Shown piece after piece: positions 51,743 to 61,381 of a stretch of 64,000 bases of DNA. Position numbers and translations under genes: made by a program. How positions within the stretch are numbered: position 1 is the stretch's first letter; each line of letters begins with the position of its first letter. The DNA is taken from positions 2,869,501-2,933,500 of the forward strand of contig NZ_CP117452.1 in assembly GCF_030687895.1 (NCBI RefSeq), given 5' to 3'. The notes beneath the pieces are model-generated. The model saw only the letters and a program-made list of their open reading frames with translations, did no database searches and was not told the origin of the DNA. Origin of the DNA: Pseudomonas sp. FP198. Its GTDB lineage: Bacteria; Pseudomonadota; Gammaproteobacteria; Pseudomonadales; Pseudomonadaceae.

Positions 51743-52174
51743 TCACCTCGGTTGCTCAAGCAGTAGCAGTGTCTTGCGATCCGGCTCGCCCGAATAAAAC
51801 CGGTCAAGCGCCTGTTGGAACAGGGAAGATCCCGGTTGGACGCTCCTGAACAATGTCAGGCAGGAACGAAACTTGAGGTCGTCGGGTGAGCCGAATATCC
51901 GCTCGGCACTCATGCCCTGATGCCGCAGGACTGTTTCCACACATTCCTCCAGTCGCCGGCCGAGCACGTCGTGCTGGAGATAGGCGCGGGCCTCGGCAAT
52001 GCCGGAGATGGCGAAGCGCGCGGCCATTTCGGAACGCCCGAGGCCCTGCAACTGGGGAAAGATGAACCACATCCAGTGGCTGGTCTTGCGGCCTGCGCGT
52101 AACTCGTCCATGACTCGATCGAACACCGCGTTCTGCGCCTCGACAAAGCGGGACAGGTGGTAGATGTCTTGCAT
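51743..52174 (-). CDS. DUF1810 family protein
   Basis: A 143-residue DUF1810 protein with the typical HWMWFIFPQLQGLGRSEMA, RFAISGIAEARAYLQHDVLG and IFGSPDDLKFRSCLTLF segments. The function of the family is not established. GAGAGGGGACC precedes the ATG. It is convergent with the biosynthetic cassette and 48 bases from the end of the LysR gene. Confidence 0.85.
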   Translation of the reverse strand: MQDIYHLSRFVEAQNAVFDRVMDELRAGRKTSHWMWFIFPQLQGLGRSEMAARFAISGIAEARAYLQHDVLGRRLEECVETVLRHQGMSAERIFGSPDDLKFRSCLTLFRSVQPGSSLFQQALDRFYSGEPDRKTLLLLEQPR

Positions 52175-52222
52175 GGTCCCCTCTCTTCAACCGTAAGCAC
52201 CTGGGCGCTCCGGGCTTCGCCG

Positions 52223-53137
52223 CTAGTTGTCCGTCCTGCGCCGATTGCCCAGCGGCCCTGCGTCTTTTATCTGATCGATGTTCTCAAGGAACATTTTAAG
52301 AATAGGTGACGGATTGTCGGTCCGATAACCCACCGCCAGATCAATGGTAGGTCGTGTTCCCTTGAGCGGCCTGCTGACGATCGTCCAGGGCAGCAGCGGC
52401 TCCACGTAGGCTGGCAGGATGGCAACACCCCGCGTGGAACTGATCAGGGAGATCCCGGTGCCGTAGTCGTCCAGCCAGTAGGAGGCGTTGACCTGCACGT
52501 TGCAACTGGCGAAATACTGCGCGATGACATCGCGTAGTACATGGGGAATCTCGGAACAGCCGATGAACGTCTCACTGGCCAACTCGGCCGGATCGATATC
52601 GCCCACCGAGGCCAAGCGATGGTCGTTCGGCATGATGACCAGCAGTGGCTCTTTCGCGACAACCTCATAACTGACATCCGGCCGCGGCTCCACGCGCAGA
52701 AAGCCAAGGTCGACGTCGCCGCGTTGAATAGCATCGGCCAGCGAGGGCGACTGCAAGCTGATGACCTTGAATTCGATGTTGGGCAGGTCATGCCGAAGCA
52801 AGCGCGTCACGCTGGGCAGCCAGTCCACTTCCTGCCCTGTCAGAAAACCCACCGAAAACACCTTCTTCGCCGGCCTTGCGGCTCGCCGAGCCGCCGCCAC
52901 CGCTTCTTCGGCATGACTGAGCGCAAGCCTGGCCTGATCCAGGAACGCTATTCCGGCCGGCGTCAGTTCGATGCCCCTGGCCTTGCGGACAAACAGCTGC
53001 GCGCCAACCTCCAACTCCAGATCGCGCAGCTGGCGGCTAAGGGAGGGTTGCGCGGTATGAAGTCGTCGGGTTGCGGCAGAGGTCAGGTTGCCCTCTTCGG
53101 CAACGGCAACGAAGTAACGAAGGTGACGCAGTTCCAT
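52223..53137 (-). CDS. LysR-family regulator
   Basis: A 304-residue regulator with N-terminal winged HTH (MELRHLRYFVAVAEEGNLTS, AAATRRLHTAQPSLSRQLRD region) and a LysR substrate-binding domain (about 90-295). ATG 53137 opens the conserved MELRHLRYF; an upstream ATG seven codons earlier is less likely. It is divergent from an SDR gene across about 200 bases and probably controls it. Confidence 0.88.
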   Translation of the reverse strand: MELRHLRYFVAVAEEGNLTSAATRRLHTAQPSLSRQLRDLELEVGAQLFVRKARGIELTPAGIAFLDQARLALSHAEEAVAAARRAARPAKKVFSVGFLTGQEVDWLPSVTRLLRHDLPNIEFKVISLQSPSLADAIQRGDVDLGFLRVEPRPDVSYEVVAKEPLLVIMPNDHRLASVGDIDPAELASETFIGCSEIPHVLRDVIAQYFASCNVQVNASYWLDDYGTGISLISSTRGVAILPAYVEPLLPWTIVSRPLKGTRPTIDLAVGYRTDNPSPILKMFLENIDQIKDAGPLGNRRRTDN

Positions 53138-53339
53138 CAAGCGATACCTATAAGGCATGGTTCCGAGCAGACAAAGTCTTTTTAAACCATCTGCGGTTTG
53201 CCTACAGTCTGCCCGACAGATAACAGAATCCGGTAGCGCCAGCCAAGCTCATCGCCGCGCTTTGCCATGCTTATCGGCTATCGACAAAAAAGCCACTCGC
53301 GAAATCGCAGGTTATTCCACTCATCCAGAGGTCTTTCCA

Positions 53340-54095
53340 ATGAACAAGATTGCACTCATTACCGGCGCCAACCGTGGCCTGGGCCGCAATGCCGCGATTG
53401 CCATCGCTGAAAAGGGCAACGACGTGATTCTCACTTATCGTAACGGCGAGGCCCAGGCCCGTGACGTGGTTGGCGAAATCGAACGGCTCGGGCGCAAAGC
53501 CGTTGCGTTGAAACTCGATGTGAGTGACGTTTCCAGCTTCGGCACATTCGTCGCTACGCTTTCCGGCGCCCTCCAGCAAGGCTGGGGTCGAGCCGACTTC
53601 GACTTCCTCCTCAACAACGCGGGTCACGGCGCGATGGCGGCGTTTGCCGAGACCACCGAAGAGCAGTTCGATGAGCTGTTCAATGTGCACGTCAAAGGTG
53701 TTTTTTTCCTGACGCAGGCGCTCTTGCCACTGATCATCGACGGCGGTCGCATCGTCAACTATTCATCCGGGCTGACGCGTGTTTCCTTTCCCGGTTTCTC
53801 GGCGTACTCAGCCGCTAAAGGTGCGATTGAAACCCTCACGGTCTACATGGCCAGAGAGCTGGGCAGCCGTGGGATCACGGTAAATACGGTGGCCCCTGGG
53901 GCCATTGCGACGGACTTCCTGGGCGGCGCCGTGCGCGACATGCCCGATCTGAATGCGCAATTTGCTGGCATGACCGCCCTTGGCCGGGTGGGCGTCCCGG
54001 ACGACATCGGGCCAATGGTTGCAAGCCTGCTGGCGGAGGACAACCGCTGGGTTACCGGGCAGCGCATCGAAGTTTCCGGTGGGCAGACTATCTGA
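53340..54095 (+). CDS. Short-chain dehydrogenase/reductase
   Basis: A 251-residue SDR. The cofactor motif is TGANRGLGR (8-16), NNAGHG marks strand 4, and the catalytic Ser and YSAAK motif follow (IVNYSSG, FSAYSAAKGAIETL). Length and the C-terminal TGQRIEVSGGQTI are typical of classical SDRs. AGAGG lies 8 bases before ATG 53340. It is divergent from the LysR gene. The substrate is unknown. Confidence 0.88.
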   Translation: MNKIALITGANRGLGRNAAIAIAEKGNDVILTYRNGEAQARDVVGEIERLGRKAVALKLDVSDVSSFGTFVATLSGALQQGWGRADFDFLLNNAGHGAMAAFAETTEEQFDELFNVHVKGVFFLTQALLPLIIDGGRIVNYSSGLTRVSFPGFSAYSAAKGAIETLTVYMARELGSRGITVNTVAPGAIATDFLGGAVRDMPDLNAQFAGMTALGRVGVPDDIGPMVASLLAEDNRWVTGQRIEVSGGQTI

Positions 54096-54132
54096 TTATG
54101 CAGATAGTCCACTGTGGGAGTCAGCGGTGGGA

Positions 54133-54621
54133 TTAATGGCGCAGTAGTCGGCGCAACGGCACTCCATCCTTGAGCACCGGCGACTTGATGACGATGTAAC
54201 TGAAGTATTTGGAGATACCGATGTTCTTGTCCAGCAACCCTTCGATCACTTCCTGATAATGCTGGATGCTGCACGTCATGAAGCGCACCAGATAATCGTA
54301 ACCGCCGCTGATCAAGTGGCACTCAAGGACTTCGTCGACCAGACGAATATTCGATTCGAACTTGGCGAAGTCTTCCCGTTTATGGTCGCTGAGGGTGATT
54401 TCGGTAAATACCGTGACCGAGTCGGTGATCTTTGCGAGGTTCAGATGCGCCCTGTACCCGGAGATATAACCGGCTGATTCGAGGCGCTTGACCCGCTGCA
54501 GACAAGGGCTGGAGGACAGTCCCACGGCATCGGCGAGGCTGACATTGGTCATCCGACCGTCTTTTTGAAGTTCAACAAGGATACTGATATCAATTCGGTC
54601 TAGTTTTATTAAACCTTCCAT
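54133..54621 (-). CDS. Lrp/AsnC-family regulator
   Basis: A 162-residue regulator: N-terminal HTH (LDRIDISILVELQKDGRMTN, LADAVGLSSSPCLQRVKRLE) and C-terminal RAM ligand-binding domain (VDEVLECHLISGGYDYLVRF). GAGGGG lies 6 bases before ATG 54621. It follows the HAD gene by 46 bases on the same strand and probably regulates the aminotransferase region in response to an amino acid. Confidence 0.88.
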   Translation of the reverse strand: MEGLIKLDRIDISILVELQKDGRMTNVSLADAVGLSSSPCLQRVKRLESAGYISGYRAHLNLAKITDSVTVFTEITLSDHKREDFAKFESNIRLVDEVLECHLISGGYDYLVRFMTCSIQHYQEVIEGLLDKNIGISKYFSYIVIKSPVLKDGVPLRRLLRH

Positions 54622-54667
54622 CGGGTACCCCTCGGTTGTCTTCAGGCTGACAGTGGTTTTAGCAAAT

Positions 54668-55324
54668 TCAACGGCGCAAAGATAGCTGATGCTGAGCGAC
54701 GAGGTCGGCCATGCTGGTGATGTAGAAATCGGCGAAATATTCTTGATTTTCAGCCTCATGGCCACGGCGGATCAGGCACAGGCCGACCGATCTTGGCGGT
54801 TGTGCGGGCGGTCTGGACACTTGCATGATCGTTCCAGGCTCGAGTTGGTTCTGCCGCAACCATGCCTCATCCTCCAGTGGATTGCAGGCTCGCGAATGCA
54901 GGTCTTCGGGTGGAATTCCCAAGCGCTCGCAGAGCTGGTCGCGATCCTCGGCATCACGATCGCAATACACCAATAACCGGTAGAATTTGCGCAGATACAA
55001 CATGGCACCCGGTGCGTCCTCGAACAGCGACCAGTTGCAGGCCGAACGGGCAAAGCTCATGCCCTCTTCCCAGCTGACCTTGAGCCCCAGGCGCTCCGCC
55101 AACTGGCGATGGGCAAAACACAACAAGCCGCTGAAGCCGAGATCGGAAAAACGTGGATAGAGCCCGCGTACCGCCTCGTCGAACTCCGCCAATACCTGCT
55201 CCTTGCCCGGCATGCCCGGACGGTTTTCGAGCAAGGGTTGCAGGGCCGTCCAGACACCGGAATCCCGATCGACCAGGACTTCGTCGCAATCGATCAGCAG
55301 CGCACGATAATCAGTCAGGTGCAT
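54668..55324 (-). CDS. HAD-superfamily hydrolase
   Basis: A 218-residue HAD protein. Motif I is LLIDCDEVLVDRDSG, with the nucleophile Asp and the usual second Asp. A helical cap (about 40-95) and YCDRDAEDRDQLCERLGIPP follow in the place of motif II/III, with Cys where Ser/Thr is usual. A phosphatase or dehalogenase role cannot be decided. GGGAGG lies 6 bases before the ATG. It sits between the aminotransferase and the Lrp gene. Confidence 0.78.
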   Translation of the reverse strand: MHLTDYRALLIDCDEVLVDRDSGVWTALQPLLENRPGMPGKEQVLAEFDEAVRGLYPRFSDLGFSGLLCFAHRQLAERLGLKVSWEEGMSFARSACNWSLFEDAPGAMLYLRKFYRLLVYCDRDAEDRDQLCERLGIPPEDLHSRACNPLEDEAWLRQNQLEPGTIMQVSRPPAQPPRSVGLCLIRRGHEAENQEYFADFYITSMADLVAQHQLSLRR

Positions 55325-55411
55325 GTGTCGCCTCCCATGGTGCGTTTATCAATCCTTATGCCTGGCTGCCTCGGTCGACAAAATCGCCAACTTGCCGACC
55401 GAGACCTGAGA

Positions 55412-56704
55412 CTAATCCATTACCCGCAGCAATGCGGCATCCAGGATGGCCAGTGCTTCGTCGACCTGACTTTCTTCGGTGACCAGGGGAGCGAGGAAGC
55501 GCAGGACATTTCGGTACACCCCGCATTTGATCACCAACAGCCCGCCAATCCTTGCCTGATCGATCAGTCGCTGGGTGAGTTCGGCATCCGGGCTGCGGGC
55601 CTCATCGTCTTTGATCAATTCGATTGCCAGCATGAAACCGGTGCCGCGCACATCACCGATGCGCGCGTGGCGGGCCTGCAAGCGCAGCAGGCCCTGGCGC
55701 AGTCGCTCCCCCAGGACCAGGCCACGCTCGAGCAGATGCTCCTGCTCATAAGCCTCGATCACCGCCAATGCCGCGGCACAGGCCAAGGCGTTACCGCCGT
55801 AGGTGCCGCCAAGGCCACCGGGCAGTGGCGCGTCCATGATGTGCGCGCGCCCCACCACGCCCGAGATGGGCAGGCCACCGGCCAGGCTCTTGGCGACGGT
55901 GACCAGGTCCGGCTGGATGCCGGCGTGCTGAAAACCGAACCATTTGCCGGTACGCCCGAAGCCGGTCTGGATTTCATCGAGGATGAGCACGATGCCGTGC
56001 TGCTCGGTCAAGGCTCGTAGCGCCTGGAGAAATTCTGGTGGAGCGCTGAGGAAGCCTCCATCGCCCTGCACCGGTTCGATGATAATCGCCGCGACCCGAT
56101 CCGGAGAGACTTGGGTCGCCAGCAATTCGTTGAGTGCCTGCAACGCCATCGCACTGCTGAAACCGCGGTAGGCATTCGGGTATGGCGTATGGAAGACCTC
56201 CGGTGCCAGAGGTCCGAAGTTCTGCTTGTAGGGCTGGCTCATGCCCGTCAGCGTCGTACCCAGTAAAGTACGCCCATGAAAACCGCCCCGGAAGGCAATG
56301 ATTGCGGGACGATTGGTATGCGCGCGGGCGATCTTCACCGCGTTCTCCACCGCTTCCGCGCCGGAAGTGAACAGCGCCGCCTTGCAGGCTTGCTGCCCAC
56401 CCACCAAGGCACACAGGCGCTTGACCAGATCGATATACGGTTTGTAGGCCACCACTTGGAAACACGCGTGGCTGACCTTCTGTAATTGAGCCTGCACCGC
56501 CGCGATCACCTTCGGGTGATTATGACCGATGTTCAACACGCCGATGCCGCCGACGAAGTCCAGATAGCGCGCCCCATCCACGTCCCACACCTCTGCCCCC
56601 TGGGCCCGGTCGATGACCAGCGGATGCGCGGTGACCAACCCTCGTGGCACGAATTGATCGCGTTGAAGGAGCAGGCTCGGGGTTTCTTCGACTTTACTGT
56701 TCAT
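55412..56704 (-). CDS. Class III aminotransferase, GabT-like
   Basis: A 430-residue PLP enzyme close to 4-aminobutyrate transaminase. [15 protein letters not shown] (113-127), GGFHGRT (140-146), [11 protein letters not shown] (207-217), [12 protein letters not shown] (242-253) and the PLP lysine K272 in [10 protein letters not shown] are present. It should move an omega-amino group to 2-oxoglutarate. GGGAG lies 5 bases before ATG 56704. With GabD at 61382-62839 it could form a GABA or related omega-amino acid route, though the genes are not one operon. Confidence 0.88.
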   Translation of the reverse strand: MNSKVEETPSLLLQRDQFVPRGLVTAHPLVIDRAQGAEVWDVDGARYLDFVGGIGVLNIGHNHPKVIAAVQAQLQKVSHACFQVVAYKPYIDLVKRLCALVGGQQACKAALFTSGAEAVENAVKIARAHTNRPAIIAFRGGFHGRTLLGTTLTGMSQPYKQNFGPLAPEVFHTPYPNAYRGFSSAMALQALNELLATQVSPDRVAAIIIEPVQGDGGFLSAPPEFLQALRALTEQHGIVLILDEIQTGFGRTGKWFGFQHAGIQPDLVTVAKSLAGGLPISGVVGRAHIMDAPLPGGLGGTYGGNALACAAALAVIEAYEQEHLLERGLVLGERLRQGLLRLQARHARIGDVRGTGFMLAIELIKDDEARSPDAELTQRLIDQARIGGLLVIKCGVYRNVLRFLAPLVTEESQVDEALAILDAALLRVMD

Positions 56705-56990
56705 GGCATCTCCCACAGTGAACCAGGCAACCGGGAAACGGCTGCGATGTGTTCCACAGGTTAAGCGTTCGACACAATTGTCTAAGCCGAACTTGGCCTC
56801 TGGGAAATTCGGATCGACTGTTTTCACCCCGGCAAACAGCAGAATCCTTCAGCCGACTCCAGCCCCATGGAATCTGCCGGCAGACGCCCTGTACAAAGCA
56901 GTGTCCGGCGATTACGCAGGCTGTTTCGATACATCCTGCTTTGCCACTCGGGCATGCTGGATGTTCCCTATCTTGTACGAGAAGTGACCC
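56705..56990. promoter_or_regulatory. Divergent promoter region of gabT-like and ghrA-like genes
   Basis: 286 bases between divergent starts. Contains an exact 12-base palindrome TCTGCCGGCAGA (56873-56884) and the core ACAATTGT (56774-56781), either of which might be an operator. No clear -35/-10 pair stands out. Confidence 0.3.
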
Positions 56991-57917
56991 ATGGCCCTGT
57001 TGTATAAAGCCGACCCGGTACGCGGTGAACAATGGAAGCGTCTATTCGCCGAGCACGCTCCGGACATCGAATGGCGCGCCTGGCCGGACATCGGCGACCC
57101 GAAGGACATTCGCTTCCTCGCCGCCTGGCAGGCACCGGAGGATCTCGACACACTGCTGCCGAACCTGGAGGTGCTGTTCGCTTTGTCGGCCGGGGTCGAT
57201 CAGCTTGATCTTGATCGCTTGCCCACCTCCCTGCCGGTGGTCCGTCTCCTCGATCCCGGCATCACCCGGGGCATGTGCGAGTACGCTAGCTTCGCCGTGC
57301 TCAGCCTGCACCGGGATATGCTCCGTTATCGCCAGCAACAGATTGCCCGATGCTGGCAGGCGCACTTGCTGCAACCGGCGGCCCAGCGTCGGGTCGGGGT
57401 CATGGGGCTCGGCATGCAGGCCCGGCAGATTCTGGCGACCTTGCAGGCTTTTGGCTTCGCCTTGTCAGGTTGGGCACGCAGCGAGCATCACATCGCCGGG
57501 GTGAATTGCTTTGCCGGTGACGAACAGCTCCCGGCCTTCCTCGGCCAATGCGACATCGTGATTTGCGTCCTGCCATTGACCGAGCAGACCCAAGGGATTC
57601 TCAACCGCCAGTTATTCGGACATCTGCCCAAGGGTGCTGCCCTGGTCAACATGGGCCGCGGTGGCCACCTGATAGAAGAGGATCTGCTCGAGGCCCTGGC
57701 CAGCGGCCAACTCAGTGCGGCGGTGCTCGACGTCCTGCAACAGGAGCCGGCAGCGCCGGATCACCCGTTCTGGCAGCATCCGCAGATACTGCTGACGCCG
57801 CATATCGCGGCGATGACCCAACCCGAAAGTGCCTTCGGCGTGTTGCTGGACAACATCCGTCGGCATCAGCGCGGTGAATCGATGCTCGGCCAGATTGACC
57901 GCCAGCGCTGTTATTGA
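56991..57917 (+). CDS. D-2-hydroxyacid dehydrogenase, GhrA-like
   Basis: A 308-residue NAD(P)-dependent reductase of the glyoxylate/hydroxypyruvate reductase A type. The nucleotide motif is GVMGLGMQARQILATLQAFG, followed by the catalytic Arg region VNMGRGGHLIEEDLLEAL, the Glu in LDVLQQEPAAPDHPFW and the His in LTPHIAAMTQP. Soluble; it reduces 2-oxoacids such as glyoxylate. Divergent from the aminotransferase, suggesting shared control. Confidence 0.88.
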   Translation: MALLYKADPVRGEQWKRLFAEHAPDIEWRAWPDIGDPKDIRFLAAWQAPEDLDTLLPNLEVLFALSAGVDQLDLDRLPTSLPVVRLLDPGITRGMCEYASFAVLSLHRDMLRYRQQQIARCWQAHLLQPAAQRRVGVMGLGMQARQILATLQAFGFALSGWARSEHHIAGVNCFAGDEQLPAFLGQCDIVICVLPLTEQTQGILNRQLFGHLPKGAALVNMGRGGHLIEEDLLEALASGQLSAAVLDVLQQEPAAPDHPFWQHPQILLTPHIAAMTQPESAFGVLLDNIRRHQRGESMLGQIDRQRCY

Positions 57918-58142
57918 GTGGTGCTTGCTCACGCAGCTACGAAAAGCACCGGCGAAAAATCCGCTGATATTTGCTGCTGAGCCTGCTGTCGATTTGAGCA
58001 ATAACTGCGGTGTGTGAAGCCGCAACTGATGCAATCTACCGAATCAAGCTGCGCCTCTTGTCAGGTCTCGCCGCAGGTGAGATATCAATCCTTTCGGCGG
58101 AGAAATCCGCCCGGTCACACTCCCTTGAATACGGAGATGTTC

Positions 58143-59000
58143 ATGCCCAGTTCGCAACGCCCGGCGTATGCCTATCGCCCCATGACCGCTGCCGATGTGG
58201 CAGCGGCCCATGCCTTGTCCGTGCAGTTGAAGTGGCCCCATCGCCTGGAGGACTGGGCCATGCTGCAGCGGGTCTCGCAGGGTTTTGTCGCCGAGGACCA
58301 CGGCCGCCTGATCGGCACCGCGTTCACCTGCCCGCAGGGTGTTTACGCCACGATCGGCCTGGTGATTGTCAGTGACGAATACCAGGGCCAGGGCATCGGT
58401 CGCAAACTGATGGAACTGGCGCTCCAAGCGTGTGGAACGCAAACCGCCATGCTCAACGCGACGCTGGCCGGCGCGCCTCTTTATGCCAGCCAGGGATTCG
58501 TTGACTTTGGTCATATCCAACAACATCAGGGGAACGTATTGCCCCCGGTCCCCGAGGACCTGCCCTCCGGTGAGCATTGCCGCCACCTGACCAAGACCGA
58601 TCAAACCGCCCAGATCGAACTGGCCAATGCCGGCAGCGGCCTGGACAGGCGCGCCGTGCTTGGTGACTTGTTCGATTGTGTCGAAGAGGCGGTAGGCATT
58701 GAGCGCGATGGTCAACTGCGCGCGTTCGCCATCCTGCGTCCATTCGGTCGTGGTCGTTACATCGGCCCGGTCGTTGCAGAAAATCCACAACAGGCCAAGC
58801 ACTTGATCGCGGTGCTGTTGGCTCAAGTGCCGGATGCTTTCGTACGCATGGATGTACCGTCCGACAGCGGCCTGGGTCCGTGGCTGGAAGAAACCGGGCT
58901 GAAGCAGGTCGACACCGTCGCCCAGATGGTCCGTGGCTCCCCGCCCCAGGCAAGCGGCGGCGTAAAGCAGTTTGCGCTGGTGACCCAGGCCATCGGCTGA
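58143..59000 (+). CDS. GNAT acetyltransferase
   Basis: A 285-residue protein. The N-terminal GNAT domain has the acetyl-CoA loop VSDEYQGQGIGRKLMELALQ and LYASQGFVDFG. The C-terminal half (LRPFGRGRYIGPVVAENPQQ) matches the extra domain of longer GNATs (Acetyltransf_18-like). ATG 58143 has GGAG 6 bases upstream; the ATG at 58137 abuts that site. The substrate is unknown. Confidence 0.82.
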   Translation: MPSSQRPAYAYRPMTAADVAAAHALSVQLKWPHRLEDWAMLQRVSQGFVAEDHGRLIGTAFTCPQGVYATIGLVIVSDEYQGQGIGRKLMELALQACGTQTAMLNATLAGAPLYASQGFVDFGHIQQHQGNVLPPVPEDLPSGEHCRHLTKTDQTAQIELANAGSGLDRRAVLGDLFDCVEEAVGIERDGQLRAFAILRPFGRGRYIGPVVAENPQQAKHLIAVLLAQVPDAFVRMDVPSDSGLGPWLEETGLKQVDTVAQMVRGSPPQASGGVKQFALVTQAIG

Positions 59001-59049
59001 CGCCCCTGCATCACCGCTACATCCTCTACTTTCCCGGAGAAACACCCTC

Positions 59050-59757
59050 ATGCCAGAGCCCACTGCCGTACTGTTGGCCCACGCCAACGGCACTCCCGCG
59101 TCAACCGCATTCACCTGCAGCTCATTGGGCGCCAACGATCCGTTCGACAGGCAGATTGCCTATCTCGGGACCCAGGACATTGCTGCCGGTATCGTCCAGG
59201 CGAGCGGACAGTTCAGCGTCGATGCATATCCCTACAGTGAAACGATCGTGGTCCACGCCGGACAAGTCACTCTGCAAAGCGACGAACACTCGCTGCAACT
59301 CGATCCGGGTGATAGCGCGGTAATTGCCCGCGGCACATCGATTCGGATCGAGGCGCAACCTGGCTCGCTCTGGGCATTCTGCGCCGATACCCAGCCTGTT
59401 GCAGCGGGCAACGTCGGGATTATCGCTCTCCCCCGGCACACCCTGCTCGCACCCTCGACGCCACCGAGTGAAGAATTCCTGCTGAGCCCGACACCGCAAT
59501 GTCGCTCGAACAATGTGTTCGTCGAGGACACGACCAACCTGCGCATCGGCGTCTGGGATTCGACGCCCTATACCCGCAGGGCAAGGCCGCACACGATGCA
59601 CGAACTGATGCACCTGATCGAGGGCAGCATCATTCTCCAGCTCGGCGATGGGACGGGGCTGGAGGTGAATACTGGCGATACGGTGTTTGTGCCCAAGGGG
59701 GCTCCTTGCGCCTGGAAGAGCAGCGTCTATGTGCGCAAGTTTTATGTTTGCAAGTGA
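59050..59757 (+). CDS. Two-domain cupin protein
   Basis: A 235-residue bicupin. The first domain (about 40-115: YSETIVVHAGQVTLQSDEHS, LDPGDSAVIARGTS) and the second (about 160-235: HELMHLIEGSIILQLGDGTG, VNTGDTVFVPKGAPCAWKS) both look like cupin_3. The second has His and Glu spaced as in metal-binding cupins. It follows the GNAT gene by 49 bases, so they may be an operon. The function is not assignable. Confidence 0.75.
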   Translation: MPEPTAVLLAHANGTPASTAFTCSSLGANDPFDRQIAYLGTQDIAAGIVQASGQFSVDAYPYSETIVVHAGQVTLQSDEHSLQLDPGDSAVIARGTSIRIEAQPGSLWAFCADTQPVAAGNVGIIALPRHTLLAPSTPPSEEFLLSPTPQCRSNNVFVEDTTNLRIGVWDSTPYTRRARPHTMHELMHLIEGSIILQLGDGTGLEVNTGDTVFVPKGAPCAWKSSVYVRKFYVCK

Positions 59758-59783
59758 TGACTGACGGCGCTTCTTTGGTGTGA

Positions 59784-60036
59784 ATATCCGTTGTTGCGGT
59801 CACGGCGGCTTAGGGTTCCGCCCTTACGGCGGGTCACTTTCAAAAAGCGTGAAAGTAACCAAAGCGCTTTAGCCCCACCACTCGGTGCCTCGCTAAGGCT
59901 CGGCATGCCCTCACTCCGGCATTGCTCCGTGGGCCGCCGCGAAGGGCCGTCCCTGGCCCAGCGCGGCTACCTCGGCATCCATGCCGAAGTGCCCACTGCG
60001 CAATGCCTACGTTCGGCCAGCGTGGTTAACGGGGCG
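59784..60036. repeat. Interspersed 250-base repeat, copy 2
   Basis: Counterpart of 29952-30208 with short indels. Like copy 1 it is followed within 5 bases by AGATCAA, but here without expansion. Confidence 0.85.
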
Positions 60037-60104
60037 CCGAGATCAACGCCCTCCACGAGGCGGCCTTCGAGCCGACCTGTTTTTTGGTGAACCGCGCTTC
60101 TCCT

Positions 60105-60194
60105 TTGGGAGCAAGCCTGCTCGCGAAAGGGCCGGCCCATTCAAAATTTTCATTGACTGACACTCCGCCTTCGCGAGCAGGCTCGCTCCCACAC
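60105..60194. repeat. Inverted REP pair (REPIN-like)
   Basis: TTGGGAGCAAGCCTGCTCGC at the left and GCGAGCAGGCTCGCTCCCAC at the right in opposite orientation, about 40 bases apart. Confidence 0.8.
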
Positions 60195-60268
60195 TGGACC
60201 GCGGCAGACGCAGATCTCACGGCTCACATAGAACCCTGTGGGAGCAGGACCGGAGCACAACTCCCAGT

Positions 60269-61348
60269 TCAAAGCGCCCCCGCAATAGCCAGGCCAACCT
60301 CCTGAGTCGACGCCTGCCCGCCAAGATCAAGCGTAATCGGGCCCTCTGCAATAACCCGCTCGATGGCCCTGAGAATCCCGTCATGGGCCGCGCGATAGCG
60401 CTCGTCACCATTGCCCAGGAAGTCGAGCATCAAGGCACCGGACCAGATCATCGCAATCGGGTTGGCGATGTTCCGTCCATAGATATCTGGCGCCGAGCCA
60501 TGGACCGGTTCGAACAACGAGGGAAATCGACGCTGCGGATCGAGGTTGGCCGAAGGGGCGATGCCGATGGTACCGGCGCAGGCAGGCCCGAGGTCGGACA
60601 GGATGTCACCGAACAGATTCGAGGCCACGACCACATCGAAACGGTCTGGCTGCAGCACAAAGCGCGCACACAGGATATCGATGTGTTGCTTGTCCCAGGT
60701 GACGTCCGGGTACTGCTGCGCCATGAGCGCCGTGCGTTCGTCCCAGTACGGCATGCTGATGGAAATGCCGTTGGACTTGGTCGCCGCCGTCAGGCGTTTG
60801 CGCGGCCGGGTCTGGGCCAGGTCGAAGGCGAACTTGAGAATCCGGTCCACACCGCGTCGGGTGAATACCGACTCCTGCAGCACGAACTCGTGCTCGGTGC
60901 CTTCGAACATCTTGCCGCCGACCGAGGAGTACTCGCCCTCGGTGTTTTCGCGGATCACCACGAAGTCGATGTCCCCGGCTTCACGTCCGGCCAACGGACA
61001 CGGCACGCCGGGAAACAGCCGCACCGGACGGATGTTCACGTACTGATCGAAGTCCCGGCGAAACTTCAGCAGCGAACCCCACAGGGAAATGTGATCCGGT
61101 ACCTTGTCCGGCCAGCCCACGGCGCCAAAATAGATCGCATCGAAGCCCTTGAGCTGTTCAAACCAGTCGGCGGGCATCATCTGCCCGTGTTCCAGGTAGT
61201 AATCGCAGTGGGCCCAGTCGAGCACTTCGATGCTCAGGTCCAATTGCCATTTCTTCGCCGCCTGCTCCAATACCCGCAGCCCCTCCGGCAAGACTTCCTT
61301 ACCAATACCGTCGCCAGCAATCGCGGCGATTCTGAATGGTTTGCTCAT
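60269..61348 (-). CDS. Tartrate/D-malate dehydrogenase-like enzyme (TtuC/DmlA family)
   Basis: A 359-residue beta-decarboxylating dehydrogenase related to isopropylmalate dehydrogenase. IAAIAGDGIGKEVLPEGLRV opens the protein. The sequence FVVIRENTEGEYSSVGGKMF, the Lys in AATKSNGISISMPYWDE, the metal Asp set NLFGDILSDLGP, and EPVHGSAPDIYGRNIANP are all present. The pattern fits the tartrate dehydrogenase/D-malate subgroup better than LeuB. ATG 61348; a TTG precedes it. It follows gabD-like by 33 bases on the same strand. Confidence 0.88.
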   Translation of the reverse strand: MSKPFRIAAIAGDGIGKEVLPEGLRVLEQAAKKWQLDLSIEVLDWAHCDYYLEHGQMMPADWFEQLKGFDAIYFGAVGWPDKVPDHISLWGSLLKFRRDFDQYVNIRPVRLFPGVPCPLAGREAGDIDFVVIRENTEGEYSSVGGKMFEGTEHEFVLQESVFTRRGVDRILKFAFDLAQTRPRKRLTAATKSNGISISMPYWDERTALMAQQYPDVTWDKQHIDILCARFVLQPDRFDVVVASNLFGDILSDLGPACAGTIGIAPSANLDPQRRFPSLFEPVHGSAPDIYGRNIANPIAMIWSGALMLDFLGNGDERYRAAHDGILRAIERVIAEGPITLDLGGQASTQEVGLAIAGAL

Positions 61349-61381
61349 CAACCGTGCCTCCTCTTCAAATCGCTGACCGCA

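Larger units (their letters stand above)
59758..60268. other. Repeat-filled intergenic region
   Basis: 511 bases without genes: the second copy of the 250-base interspersed repeat (59784-60036) and an inverted REP pair (60105-60194), then a half REP (TGTGGGAGCAGGACC at about 60238). Confidence 0.75.
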